A stretch of 64,000 nt of DNA from Pegoplata infirma (GCA_963921195.1 OY992540.1:135272694-135336693), one strand, 5' to 3'; shown: positions 11,528-23,892, numbered from the stretch's first letter. Numbers and translations: made by a program. The notes: generated from the sequence alone by a model not told the origin.

Positions 11528-13580
11528 CACTCAGAAAATTATTGCAGTTACTACATGACGGTCGTTTGTGTAGTAAGTAGTAGCTGTTGTTTTTAACTAC
11601 AATTTCGTTTGTTTTTGTATGAAAAAATCTCAAACAACTTTTTTTGTAGTAGTTTCAAAAAATAACTACAAAAAATATACTACACTGTAGCAATAGTTGA
11701 TTTATGTAGTTGTTTTTAGTTTTTTTTCTAAAACTCGTTTTTTTCTAGAAATTTTTATTGCAAACGAATGTGTCGAGCGAGTTGGTCGTGCGGGATGCGG
11801 AAGGAATTATTTTTATACCAAATAAATAATATCTAAATAAATTAAATTACAATTTATTAAATTTAATTATAACAAAAAATATGTTTTTGGAAAAATATTC
11901 TTGAGCGAAAGAAAATAAGTGGATAAATGAAATAACAAGTGTGTATAATATAGCGCTCACATAAGCGTGCGTAAAAACCAATCGGAAAAAAACAAAATAA
12001 AATGTGTGCAGTGTTTTGTTTTCTTATGAGCGTGCCATCTTTCTTTTCTTTGTATACACAACAGACCAGGTACATACATACTTTTTTGAAACATTGCAAA
12101 TTATTTTTTTTTTTTATAAATCAATTCTACCAAAGCATTTCTTTTTTTTTTTTATTCCAGACAAATTTTGATCAGAAGCGGTGGAAATTTGAAACAAACT
12201 ATTAAAAAAACAAAGGTAAATACAATCAATTTATTTTGTTTAACATTTTATTAATACACTCAGAAAATTATGTAAGTTACTACATGTTAGTTGTTTGTAT
12301 ATTTTACAGTAGTTAGTTGTTTTCAACTACAAAGTCAGTTATATCAAACAACTATTTCTGTTAGTTATTTTAAGTCGTTTTTTTGAACAACTAACAAAAA
12401 AGTACTGTAATGTAGTAACAGTTATTTAAATTAGTTAATTTTATATTTTTATCTCTGAAAAATTTTCAAAGTTTTTTTCCAAAAAAAACTCTTTTTTTTA
12501 TTATTGACAACTTAAAAAAAAAAAAAAAAATAACTTGGAAAAATTTGGTCTTCATTTTTTTTTTCTGAAAAATTAAAAAAAAAATATATATTTTGTTTTT
12601 TTTATTTTTACTACATTATAGTTGTTTTGACTACAAATGTTAGTCATTTTTACTACATAAGTCAGTTGTTTTTTGTCAGTTAAAATAACTAACATTGTTA
12701 GTTGATTTAACCGAAAAAGTAGTTGACCCCAAAACAACTTACAAAGTAGTTATTTTAACTGACATTTTCAGTTGATTTTACTAACATAATTTTTTGAGTG
12801 TACATATATATTTTTTCTTCTATAATTCCAGATAAATACACCAAAAAATTGTCATCATGTCGAAATTCTATACAAACCAACTGAAATGTATTGCTTTTTA
12901 AATAAATAAATATCAATCATTTAAACGTTTAAGAAATTTTTTAAATAAAATTTCAGGCAATTGTTGTAAAAACAACTGTATTAAACAGTTTTGTAGTAGT
13001 TTTTACTACATTTTGTAGTTGAAAATCAATAGTTAAAAACAACAACATGTTCAGTTGTTTTTACCGTAATATGTAGTGGACGCCTTTTCAACAACAAAAT
13101 GTAGTCAAAACAACTGTCTTTTGTAGTAGATTTTACCTACATACTTTTTTGAGTGTATATTATACACACTTGTTATCTTATTTATCCACTTATTTTCTTT
13201 TGCTCAAGAATATTTTTCCAAAAACATATTTTTTGTTATAATTAAATTTAATAAATTGTAATTTTATTTATTTAGATATTATTTATTTGGCATAAAAATA
13301 ATTCCTTCCGCATCCCGCACGACCAACTCGTTCGACACATTCGCTTGCAATAAAAATTTCTAGAAAAAACGAGTTTTTAGAAAAAAACTAAAAACAACTA
13401 CATAAATCAACTATTGCTACAGCGTAGTATATTTTTTGTAGTTATTTTTTGAAACTACTACAAAAAACAGTTGTTTGAGATTTTTTCATACAAAAACGAC
13501 CGAAATTGTAGTTAAAAACAACAGCTACTACTTACTACACAAACGACCGTCATGTAGTAACTGCAATAATTTTCTGAGTG
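11528..13580. mobile_element. TIR element related to family C (CACTCAGAAAATTATTGCAG), 2.05 kb, TA target
   Basis: The ends are CACTCAGAAAATTATTGCAG and its exact inverse, flanked by TA (11526-11527, 13581-13582). Arms of about 420 bp include GTGCGGGATGCGGAAGGAAT. The interior holds a family C MITE (12257-12800) and an exon-like piece 12161-12215, with a TTTATTCCAG acceptor before it and a GTAAAT donor after it, reading TNFDQKRWKFETNY, stop, KNK. Confidence 0.72.
12257..12800. mobile_element. Family C MITE nested in the 11528-13580 element
   Basis: Ends CACTCAGAAAATTATGTAAG and, reverse complemented, CACTCAAAAAATTATGTTAG; TA at both sides. Confidence 0.75.
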
Positions 13581-13582
13581 TA

Positions 13583-14907
13583 GAAATTATTTTTAGCATT
13601 TTCTGTCAATATACTGTAATAGAATAAAGAAAGTGCTAAAAATGTTGCTGCTAAAAACGATTTAAAACTGTACGTGTGAATAGGGTATTAAACCGTTTTT
13701 AGCAGCAATATTTTTAGCATTTCCTTTATGCTATTACAGTATATTGACAGATAATGCTAAAAATAATTGCTAAAAACGGTTTAAAACTCTAAGTGTGGAA
13801 AGGGTATTATACCCTATTCACACTTATGCAAGTGTGAATAGGGTATTACAGTTTTAAATCGTTTTTAGCAATTATTTTTAGCATTTTCTGTCAATATACT
13901 GTAATAGAATAAAGAAAGTGCTAAAAATATTGCTGTTAAAAACGATTTACGTGTGAATAGGGTATAAAACCGTTTTTAACAGCAATATTTTTAGCACTTT
14001 CTTTATTCTATTACAGTATATTGACAGAAAATGCTAAAAATAATTGCTAAAAACGGTTGAAAACTGTAAGTGTGAACAGGGTATAATACCCTATTCACAC
14101 GTACAGTTTTAAATCGTTTTTAGCAGCAGTATTTTTAGCACTTTCTTTATTCTATTACAGTATATTGACAGAAAATGCTAAAAATAATTGCTAAAAACGG
14201 GTTAAAACTGGTAGTGTGAATAGGGTATAATACCCTATTCACACGTACAGTTTTAAATCCTTTTTAGCAGCAATATTTTTAGCACTTTCTTTATTCTATT
14301 ACAGTATATTGACAGAAAATGCTAAAAATAATTGCTAAAAAAGGTTTAAAACTGTAATACGTCGTTCACACTTGCTGTTTTGAAGTGTTCAAGAGTGAGA
14401 TGTTTAAAAAAGCCTTTGTTCTGTGTCCATTACGTTTTTATTCTGCTACTGGTGTTTTGTTGAACAACTTGTTTAAGGTCGCTAGTGTGAACTCCATATA
14501 AGTGTGAATAGGGTATAATACCCTATTCACACGTACAGTTTTAAATCGTTTTTATCAGCAATATTTTTAGCACTTTCTTTATGCTATTACAGTATATTGA
14601 CAGTGTGAATAGGGTATAATACCCTATTCACACGTACAGTTTTAAATCGTTTTTAGCAGCAATATTTTTAGCACTTTCTTTATGCTATTACAGTATATTG
14701 ACAGAAAATGCTAAAAATAATTGCTAAAAAAGATTTAAAACTGCAAGTGTGAATAGGGTATAATACCCTATTCATACGTACAGTTTTAAATCGTTTTTAG
14801 CAGCAATATTTTTAGCACCTTCTTTATGCTATTACAGTATATTGCCAGAAAACGCTAAAAATAATTGCTAAAAACGATTTAAAACTGTAAGTGTGAATAG
14901 GGTATAA
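13583..14907. mobile_element. Cluster of about nine family B MITEs plus one family A copy
   Basis: Successive ~145-bp units, whole or partial, are joined through GGGTATAATACCC junctions (for example near 14080, 14227, 14516, 14615, 14757). A family A MITE (14357-14500) splits one unit. Every junction keeps the TA, as expected if units kept inserting at the TA borders of earlier ones. Confidence 0.78.
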
Positions 14908-16175
14908 GCCAGCGTAAGGACTGGCACACACGTGTGCCGCACATCACATGTAGAAATGTGCCCATTGAATGGCACACGACACATGTGCCAGATGCCCTAG
15001 TATGGCAGACGGTAAATGTAGCATGTTCCATTAGGGGTGGGATAGTGCACGAGTTTTCGATTTCGACACGCTAGAACCGCTTATTTTGTGAGGTTTGTAA
15101 AAAAAATGCATGGGCCAAAAAATGGGGCAAATCGGATAGGATCTAGGGGTCGCTCATCGGGGTCAAAGTTGGGTGTAGAGGGGAAAAAATCCACAAAAAG
15201 CCCCGAAACTCCCCTGGTTTTGCTCCTAGAGGAGTCAAATGTGAGACCGGCCTTCATTATTTTTTCCCCCTGAACACTTTTTCCATACATACCTAAGCCC
15301 TATCTCCAATCCCTAAGGGGGGTCACATACAAAGGTTAAATTTTTAAAAAATCTTGCTCCTACCGCTCTAGCTGTCCTAGAAGTCACCCTAGAGGAATCA
15401 AATGTATGACCGACCCCCAATATTTTTTCAACCCCAACATTTTCTTAGAACATACCTACCCCTTATTTTCAATCCTTAGGGTGGTCCCCATACATTTTTT
15501 TTATTTTTTCTTAAATTGTCATATTAAATCAGCTCCTACCGGTCCAATGGTGCCTCCTAGAGGGGTCATTATCAAGACCAACCCCCATTAATTTTTGGCC
15601 CCCAACACTTCTTCTGACATACCAATTCCATATCTCAAATTCCTAAGGGGTCTCCCACACAAAATGACATTTTTGTAAAACTTGCTCTCACCGCTCTAAC
15701 TATCGCAGGGGTGACCCTAGAGAAGTTAAATGTGTAACCGACCCCCAATATTTTTTCAGCCCCAACATTTTCCCCAAACAAACCCAACCTCTATTTTAAA
15801 GCCTTAATGGTGTCCCCACACATTATTTTATTTTTTAATTTTTTTTTATAAAATCTGCGCCTACCGCTCCCATTATGCCTTGTAGGAACGGTAAATGCAG
15901 ACTGACCCCCATTAATTTTTTCCCCCTACATTTTTTCTGAACATACCTACGCCGTATTTCCACTTTGTAGGGGTGCTCCCCTGGGAAAAACTAAATTAGT
16001 AATGTATGTAGAGAAGTGCAATGTATGACCTGCCCATATATTTTTTTAGCCAAAACATTTTCTTCAAACATACCTACCCTCTATCTTCAAGGTGTTACCC
16101 CACAATTTTTTTATTTATTTTATCGATATCTCCGAGGTCTTTAATTTGTAATTTAATAGTAACTTTTGTTAAGCG

Positions 16176-17329
16176 CACTCAAAAATTTATGTTAGTAAAA
16201 TCAACTGAAAATGTCAGTTAAAATAACTACTTTGTAAGTTGTTTTGGGGTCAACTACTTTTTCAGTTAAATCAACTAACAATGTAAGTTATTTTAACTGA
16301 CAAAAAACAACTGACTTATGTAGTAAAAACTACTTACATTTGTAGTCAAAACAACTAAAATGTAGTAAAAATAAAAAAATCTATAAATAAGTTTTTTTTT
16401 TTCAAAAAATTTTTCAGAAAAAAAATTGAAGACCAAATTTTTTTTTTAAATGAAAAATAAAAAAACTAAAATTTATTTTTATTTTTTTAAAAACAACTTT
16501 AAAAATTTTTCAGAGATAAAAACAATAAATTTAACTACTTTAAATAACTGTTACTACATCACAGTACTTTTTTGTTAGTTATTCAAAAAAACTACTTAAA
16601 ATAACTAACAGAAATAGTTGTTTAATATTTTTCATACAAAAACAACTGACTTTGTAGTTGAAAATAAATAACTACTGTAAAATATATAATTAACTAACAT
16701 GTAGTAACTTACATAATTGTCTGACAAGGGAAGTCTCCCTAGTGTCACCCGCAGATCTTTATGGAATTGGTTTTATTTTGTAGAACAGAAAAAATAAAGG
16801 GACACGTATTTTTTTTTTGCGGCCCAAATTCATATTTAGGGGGTAAAAAGGAGGGGGGAAGACAAGGCCATTTTTCAGTTTTTTTCGTTTATCTCCTATA
16901 TTATGCAAGGAAACCTAGTCATGTTACATACCAAATGAAAGGTCTTTGGAAAACCTATCTACGTGTGCTAAGAACGTGTCCAAACATGCACAACTTTTCG
17001 TCATATTGAGTAAAATACCAAAATTTTAGGACATTTTTGTTAATAAGTCGAAAAATATTAACTTCTTTGGCCCGTTGTTAGCACCACAAGATAGGTATTT
17101 TTAATACCTTTAATCTGATACCACACATGCCTATATTAATTTTGTTTGAATAGGCATAAATCGTAAAAAACTGAAAAAGGTCAATTTCGCCCCATACAAA
17201 TCGACTCCCCCTTAAAATGAGTTTGGGCCGCTAAAAAAAAATACGTGTCGAATTTTTTTTCGTTCTTAACAACATATCCAAATTTCATGAAGATCGGAGG
17301 GTGACACCAGGGAGACTTCCCTTGTGAGT
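16176..17329. mobile_element. Family C MITE inside the Foldback core, itself interrupted
   Basis: The left end is CACTCAAAAATTTATG; the right end, CTGAGTG, is displaced by the insertion at 16725-17324. The interior shows the family's alternating GTTAGTT/AACTAAC-type text. The flanking dinucleotide is CG on both sides rather than the usual TA. Confidence 0.7.
16725..17324. mobile_element. 600-bp TIR element, ends CAAGGGAAGTCTCCCT, 3-bp TSD TGA (copy 1)
   Basis: The inverted ends are CAAGGGAAGTCTCCCTAGTG and its reverse complement AGGGAGACTTCCCTTG. The TSD is TGA (16722-16724 and 17325-17327); removing it restores the CTGAGTG end of the family C MITE. A second copy lies at 24301-24901. No intact reading frame was seen. 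A 3-bp TNA duplication fits PIF/Harbinger-type transposition, though the ends were not matched to a known family. Confidence 0.75.
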
Positions 17330-17392
17330 GCGTAAAAAAATATTTTTTTTAACTTGAAAATAATAAAAAATGATAAATAATATAACTATAAA

Positions 17393-18708
17393 TCAAATTA
17401 ATTTATTTTTATCGTGTGATGGATATTGTTTCCGATTTTCGGCCACGACCTGAAGCAAAACTATTTTTTCCTCCTCGTTACGGCACAACACGTTGTTATA
17501 GTCTTCTATTAATTTTACGCCTTTTTCGGCAGCGTCGTTGACAACATGTAATTTACGTAATATTTGCAGCGCTCGCTGGTTGTCCTGACGATTTTCCCAA
17601 GTATTTGGATCGGAAGCAATGAAATTTGTTGTTATTCCGAAGCGTGCAAAAAATTTTGGAGTCTCAGGTGTGACGTAGTGGCTTAAATCAGTTTTCATGA
17701 GTTCTTGATTCACTTGTTTCGATACCATGTTAATTCTTTTCACACCTTCGAATCCAACAACATGTACTGGAGGATTACAATCCTTGTTGCCACTGTCGCC
17801 GCTATCCTCTGAGGCATCTTCTTCCCCGATATCATCGTCTTCTTCTTCCTCGCTGTCTTCGCTAGACGATTCGTCCATCTCATCGTCAGATAACTCTTCC
17901 TCCAATTCCTCTTTCTCTTCTTCAAATATACGAATTGCATTCGACATTTTTCGTTTCATTTCACAAGAGATATTCGGAGCAAATAGTGCGAGAGCAACAG
18001 CTTCGCCACTGAGATACCAGAGATGTCCACAGAATCTCTTGGCCAATCGTTGCGACAGAATATTATCAATTGAAGCATAATTGGCAATCGCTTTCAAAAA
18101 ATTCAAATCATTATTTGGAGCTTCTATTGATTTGGTAGCGCTAAACCAAGCTTTTACGTAAATTGTTATGATGAAAACGGTCACATAAAGAAGTGCATTT
18201 AATTCTTTTTATATATTTTCGGAACAAAAACATTTTTAGGCAATATATGCCTTTTGCCATCCATCGAGCATGACTGATGGGTCCTGGTGGGCTAAAATGC
18301 TTATTAGGAATATTTTCGCCAAGGTATAATAAAACAACTTCAAGAAACTCCTTGTAGTCGTCTCTGGGTTGCTTTTCTTTTATTTGAGCCCAACAAAACA
18401 ACTTAAGGCCTCTACAGACGATTCAATATTATGCACAATCTGCATGTATTTTTTCAGTTCAATATTTTACACAGTATTTTTATGTATGCCAATTGTGGGG
18501 AAACGTCAAAAATATTGTGCATAATATTGCGTCGTCTGTAGCTACCTTTAATCTCAGTTTGGACTTGAGCTGGTATGTTGCCTGCCACTTCCTCATCTTA
18601 TATGCCAAGACTGTACGGTTTGTCCTTTATATTTTCCCACTGCTCTTTAAAACGCGCAAACATTAGCACTCCTGGTCCAGACGTTTTGCCGAATTTGGTT
18701 TGAAACAC
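17393..18708 (-). pseudogene. Decayed gene inside a Foldback-like element; dispersed invertebrate protein of unknown function
   Basis: Three blocks on the minus strand read as one protein. Block 1 (18708-18550): TKFGKTSGPGVLMFARFKEQW, ending DEEVAGNIPAQVQTEI, with an in-frame TAA. Block 2 (about 18411-18200): LFCWAQIKEKQPRDDYKEF, then ISHARWMAKGIYCLKMFLFR. Block 3 (18184-17393, intact frame of 263 codons): IYVKAWFSATKSIEAPNNDL, CGHLWYLSGEAVALALF, an acidic Glu/Asp/Ser tract (about residues 88-128), DPNTWENRQDNQRALQILRK, and DAAEKGVKLIEDYN near the C-terminus. Blocks 1 and 2 are separated by a MITE (18414-18549), blocks 2 and 3 by a one-base frameshift. From memory, proteins with this block order are common multi-copy hypothetical proteins in insects and other invertebrates; I cannot name a function or verify it here. 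The intact third block argues for fairly recent decay. Confidence 0.7.
18414..18549. mobile_element. Short MITE at a TTAA target inside the decayed gene
   Basis: The ends are GGCCTCTACAGACGATTCAA on the left and, reverse complemented, AGGTAGCTACAGACGACGCA on the right, each next to TTAA. Length is about 135 bp. TTAA duplication is the hallmark of piggyBac-type transposition. A left half of the same family lies near 10370 (TTAAAGGTACCTACAGACGA). Confidence 0.7.
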
Positions 18709-19819
18709 TTAGTTTTCCCCAGGGGAGCAGCCCTACAAAGTGGAAATACGGCGTAGGTATGTTCAGAAAAAATGTAGGGGGCAAAAATTAATGGGGGTCA
18801 GTCTGCATTTCCTGTCCCTAAAAGGCACTGTGGGAGCGGTAGGCGCAAATTTTATAAAAAAAAATTTAAAAAAAAAATGTGTGGGGACACCCTTAAGGCT
18901 TAAAAATAGTGGGTAGGTTTATTTGGGGAAAATGTTGGGGCTGAAAAAATATTGGGGGTCGGTCACACATTTAACTTCTCTAGGGTCACCCCTGCGATAG
19001 TTAGAGCGGTGGAAGCAAGATTTACAAAAATGTCGTTTTGTGTGGGAGACCCCTTAGGAATTGGAGATATGGAATTGGTATGTTCAGAAGAAGTGTTGGG
19101 GGCTAAAAATTAATGGGGGTTGGTCTTGATAATGACCCCTCTAGGAGGCACCATTGGACCGGTAGGAGCTGATTTAATATGACAATTAAGAAAAAATAAA
19201 TGTATGGGGACTACCCTAAGTATTGAAGATAGGGGGTAGGTATGCTCTAATGTTGGGGTTGAAAAAATATTGGGGGTCGGTCATACATTTGATTCCTCTA
19301 GGGTGACTTCTAGGACAGCTAGAGCGGTAGAAGGAAGATTTTTTAAAAATTGAACCTTTGTATGGGACCCCCCTTAGGGATTGGAGATAGGGCTTAGGTA
19401 TGTTTGGCAAAAGTGTTCAGGGCGAAAAAATAATGGGGGCCGGTCACAAATTTGACCCCTCTAGGAGCAAAACCAGGGGAGTTTTGGGGCTTTTTGTGGA
19501 TTTTTTCCCCTCTACACCCAACTTTGACCCCGATGAGCGACCCCTAGATCCTATCCGACCTCCCCCATTTTTTGGCTCATACACTTTTTTAACCAACCTC
19601 ACAAAATGAGCGGTTCTAGCGCTTCCAAATATTGCTGCTTAAAATCTCACACAACACTATCCCACCCTTAATGTGCCATGCTACCGGCACATGTCACATC
19701 TGAAATGTGCAATGTGCGCTTGTATGAGACATGTCACATCTGAAATGTGATGTGTGCTATATAAGGGTACATGACATATGTGCCGTAATCCAGTTACGGG
19801 CTCATGGCACATTTCAGAT

Positions 19820-20300
19820 TTTTTTTCAATAATTGTTAAAAAAATCAAATACTTTTTTAAGAAAAATAGTGCATTTTAGAAAAAAATATTCCTTTTTTTT
19901 AGGAAAAATGGTACTTCTTGCAGAAAAAATCGTGCTTTTTGTAGAAAATATCGTGTTTTTTTTTTTGAAAAAATCGTATTTTTTTTAGAAAAAAATTTAT
20001 TTTTATGAAAAAATTTACTTTTTAACAAAAAAAAAAAATACTTTTTAGAAAAAAATTGATTTTTAAGAAAAAAGTACTTTTAAGAAAAAATATTTTTTTA
20101 GAAAAAGTACTTTTTTTTGAAGCAAGTAATTTTTAGAAAAAAGTACTTCTGTTTTTAAAAAAGTAGTACAAAAGTTTTTTTTTTTAAGTAGGGCAAAAGT
20201 ACTTTTTTTTTGGGAAAATTATTTTATTTTTTTTAAAAAAAGTACTTTTTTCTAAAAAAGTTGTTAAAAATGTGCAAAAAAGTATTATTTGATTTGTGCC
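19820..20300. repeat. Degenerate AAAAAGTAC/TTTTTCTA low-complexity tract
   Basis: Loosely repeated units of TTTTTAGAAAAAAGTAC type, no reading frame. It leads into the duplicated block at 20187-20690. Confidence 0.55.
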
Positions 20301-20309
20301 GTATAAGGG

Positions 20310-22415
20310 TTACTACATGTTATTTGTTTGTATATTTTACAGTAGTTAGTTGTTTTTTACTACAAAGTCCGTTGTTTTTGTATGAAAAAAATCAAACAAC
20401 TATTTCTGTTAGTTATTTTGTCTTTTTTTTTGAATAACTAACAAAAAAGTTCTGTAATGTAGTAACAGTTATTAAAAGTTAATTTTATTTTTTTTATCTC
20501 TGAAAAATTTTCAAAGCTTTTTTTTTCCAAAAAATAAAAATAAATTTAAGTTTTTTTTTATTTTTCACAACTTTTAAAAAAAAAAATTGAGGATGTTTAT
20601 TCTGGCTCGATGTCATTATTTTCTTTACTAATTAAAACCATGATATTCTCATAGCATAATTTTTTTAAAGGTCGAAAAAGTTTTTTTTTTTTTTAAGTAC
20701 CCGAGTAAAAAAGTTCCTATATAATTGTATATAATTTTATAAACATTATATATGATTAAATAGAATTATATAGAATTTGATGCGAAAAATGAGTCGATAA
20801 AACCACATAAAATTTTATCAATGTTACTAGTGTTTTGATAAATTTTTTATATAATTTTATGCGAAATTTGGACCCCTATTTTTATATAACAAAAGCAAAT
20901 TTATATAATCAGATATAATTATATACAACTATATCAAATTATATAAAACAATATATAATTTTATAAAGTTATATAAAATTATATCAAGTTTTATATAAAT
21001 CATAAAATTTTGTTTTAATTATATATAATTATATATAATTTTATGTAACTTTATATAGTTTTTTACATTTTTATACAATTTTATATATTTTTATATAATT
21101 ATATCTAATTATATAATTTTGATATTATTATATAAAAATAGGGGTCCAAATTTCGCATAAAATTATATAAAAAATTTATCAAAATATATGAAACATTGAT
21201 CAAATTTTATATAGTTTTATCGACTCATTTTTCGCATCAAATTCTATATAATTCTATTTAATCATATATGATGTTTATAAAATTATATACACCCGAGTAA
21301 AAAAAAAAACTTTTTTGATCTAATTTGATCTCAAAATTGGCTGTATCGAGTTGGATCAGATATTGATCTAAATGTATTATTTTAGATACACATATATAAA
21401 AAATGATATAATTAGATCCGAATTTTGGTCACATCCAATTAAATCCACTTGATCTTATTTTATATAAATTAATATAGATTTATATAATTACATAAAGTCA
21501 GATATATTTATGTATAACCTCAGATAAGAAAATGGATCCGCAATAAATCTCAGATAAATTTAGATCTGAACATATAAAAACTCATATATAATTTAACATG
21601 ATTGTATCAATTTATATATCATTATATCAAAACTTTTTTACTAGGGCAATTATATAGGAACTTTTTTACTCGGGTAGTGCAAAAGTACTTTTTTTTTGGG
21701 AAAATTATTATTTTTTTTTTTTTAAAAGTACTTTTTTTTTAAAAAAAAGTTGTTAAAAATGTACAAAAAAGTATTATTTGATGTGTGCCATATAAGGGTT
21801 ACTACATGTTAGTTGTTTGTGTGTTTTACAGTAGTTAGTTGTTTTTTACTACAAAGTCAGTTGTTTTTGTATGAAAAATATCAAACAACTATTTCTGTTA
21901 GTTATTTTTTGAGTCTTTTTTTTTGAATAACTAACAAAAAAGTTCTGTAATGTAGTAACAGTTATTTAAAGTAGTTAATTTTATTATTTTTATCTCTGAA
22001 AAATTTTCAAAGTTATTTTTCCAAAAAATAAAAAAAAATTTAAATTTTTTTTATTTTTCACAACTTTAAAAAAAAAAAAATTTTGACGATGTTTATTCTG
22101 GCTCGAGGTCATTATTTTCTTTACTAATTAAAACCATGATATTCTCATAGCATAATTTTTTTAAAGGTCGAATAAAACAATTTTTATTTTTTAATAAAAA
22201 TTAATCAGAATTTAAAAAAAAAAAAACTTTGAAAAAATTTGGTCAATAAAATTATTTATTGATTATTTTATTTTTACTACATGTTAGAGTTTTGACTACA
22301 AATGTAAGTAGTTTTTACTACATAACTGAAAAAGTAGTTGACCCCAAAACAACTTAAAAAGTTAGTAAAATCAAAATTTTCAGTTGATTTTACTAACATA
22401 TTTTTTTCAGTGTAA
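20310..22415. mobile_element. Split family C-like repeat with a direct duplication around an AT-rich TIR element
   Basis: Two near-identical blocks (about 20187-20690 and 21679-22180), each beginning GCAAAAGTACTTTTTTTTTG and including TTACTACATGTTA, flank the TIR element 20697-21676. The family C right part continues to about 22412. Confidence 0.6.
20697..21676. mobile_element. AT-rich TIR element, ends ACCCGAGTAAAAAAGTTC
   Basis: Left ACCCGAGTAAAAAAGTTCCT, right reverse complement ACCCGAGTAAAAAAGTTCCT. The interior is almost wholly TATATAA-type text. A related element (about 21292-21645, CCCGAGTAAAAA to TTTTTACTAGGG) is nested near its right end. The same end type, CCCTAGTAAAAA, occurs at 34619-36868. 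Confidence 0.7.
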
Positions 22416-23880
22416 CGCAGTTTAAAGGAAAGGGAAATAATTTTAAAAGCTAAAACTTATTTCTTATATGGATTTTGAAAAATTTTGTAATAAAAAACAA
22501 GTAAGAAAATTATAGTTGGTCAAGACCGACCATATAATACCCTACACCAGAGTTTCCCGGAAAATTGGTCCCAAGTTCAAACATGGACTGATTAGATCTA
22601 TATTTTGTCAAATCTTTAATAAGTGTAAAAAGCACTCACAAATCAAATTTGAGTGGAATAGGCTTCTTTTTGTTGACAATAAACCGCTTTAACTGAATAT
22701 CGGCAGAAATTTTCACATGGGACCTAATTCCAAAAATGGTCCGATGATAATCAGATTTGATAAGGTTATAAAAGTATGTGTTTAACATACACAAACAGAA
22801 TTTTAAATAAATATTTTCTATTTTCATAAAATTTGAGAGATTTATGTGAAAATCGGGAAGGTGGTTTGTATGGGGTCTACAAGAAGAACTGGTCAGATTT
22901 CTTTAAAATTCAAAATGGTGATTTGTGTGGGTGAAACATGTCGAAAATATATATTTTTTTGCAAGAGATAGTAAATTCGACTTACCTTCATTCAGGAAAA
23001 TTTTCGTCTAGAAGAGTCCTTCGTTCTATCAAAACAAACTTCAGTTTTAGTCTTTATTAAAAATGTTTATTTCGTTATGTCTACAAATTAAAAATAAAAA
23101 AAATAAAAAAAATTTAAAAAATAAAAATATTAAAGTTAATTAAAATTTAAAATGTATAGTATGTTGAGCTTTTTTTATACAAAATGTATAATAACTATTG
23201 ATTAAAATTAATAAATTAATGTAATAAAATTAACACAACCGTTTATTTTTTTCTTTAAGATTAGTTACATTTCATTTGTTTTTTGATAAATCATATGGCA
23301 AATTTGAAATTTTATTTAAAATTTTTATTAAAAAACCATAAACAAAAAATGTAAAATCTTAAAACTACAAATACATACACAAAATAGTTAGACTAAATGA
23401 CTAGAGTAGTAGTTAATTAGTTAGTAGTGATTATTTTTTAATTAAAACTTATTTGATTTTTTTAATTAAGTTTTAGTTTTATATGATTTTTTTATTTTTT
23501 TCAAGGAATAAATGTATATATTTTTTTGGAGTATTTTTGAATAATACTTATAGGAATGAAATTTGTTTTATATTTTAAAAGGATTTAAAAAAAAAATAAT
23601 AATCCTGTGGTTTATTTTTTTTTTTAAAGATTTTATAATTTATTATATTTTTTAATATTTTTATGTTAAAAGAGATCAGTTGAAAGCTTTTTTTTCTTTG
23701 GCTTATTTTTATAACCAGCTTTAAGTTTTATTATTTGTTTTTTTAATACTAAATATATTTTTTTTATTTTTATTAAATAAATATTATGAGTGAGTGAGTA
23801 TGATTATATGAGTATTATGTTTAAATTTTAAAGTCTTTAAATGTTAATGGAATATACAATACGAACGTGAACACGAATCA
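22416..23880. other. AT-rich stretch with a partial repeat F copy
   Basis: 22496-22950 matches repeat F (AGTAAGAAAATTATAGTTGG to TGTATGGGGTCTAC). From 22960 to 23880 I see only AT-rich, low-complexity sequence without reading frames. Confidence 0.5.
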
Positions 23881-23892
23881 AGTTAGGCTTTC

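Larger units (their letters stand above)
15031..19670. mobile_element. Foldback-like element with ~960-bp inverted arms
   Basis: The left arm (15031-15994) begins TTAGGGGTGGGATAGTG; the right arm (18709-19670) ends, reverse complemented, TTAAGGGTGGGATAGTG. The arms match across their whole length and are themselves built from imperfect tandem units of roughly 170-190 bp, each with a block such as GACCGACCCCCAATATTTTT followed by an ACATACCTACCC block. Arms of tandem repeats are typical of Foldback elements. The core holds the decayed gene at 17393-18708 and a nested family C MITE. The flanks (14920-15030 and 19671-19810) are rich in CACATGT-type repeats and also partly mirror one another. Confidence 0.72.

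Noticed and set aside
13583..14907. CRISPR-like array of regular repeats
   Set aside because: The units are palindromic MITEs with TA borders and no unique spacers, in a eukaryotic context.
17727..18080. Serine-rich plus-strand open frame
   Set aside because: It is the antisense of the acidic tract of the minus-strand pseudogene (Asp/Glu codons give Ser/Leu on the other strand).
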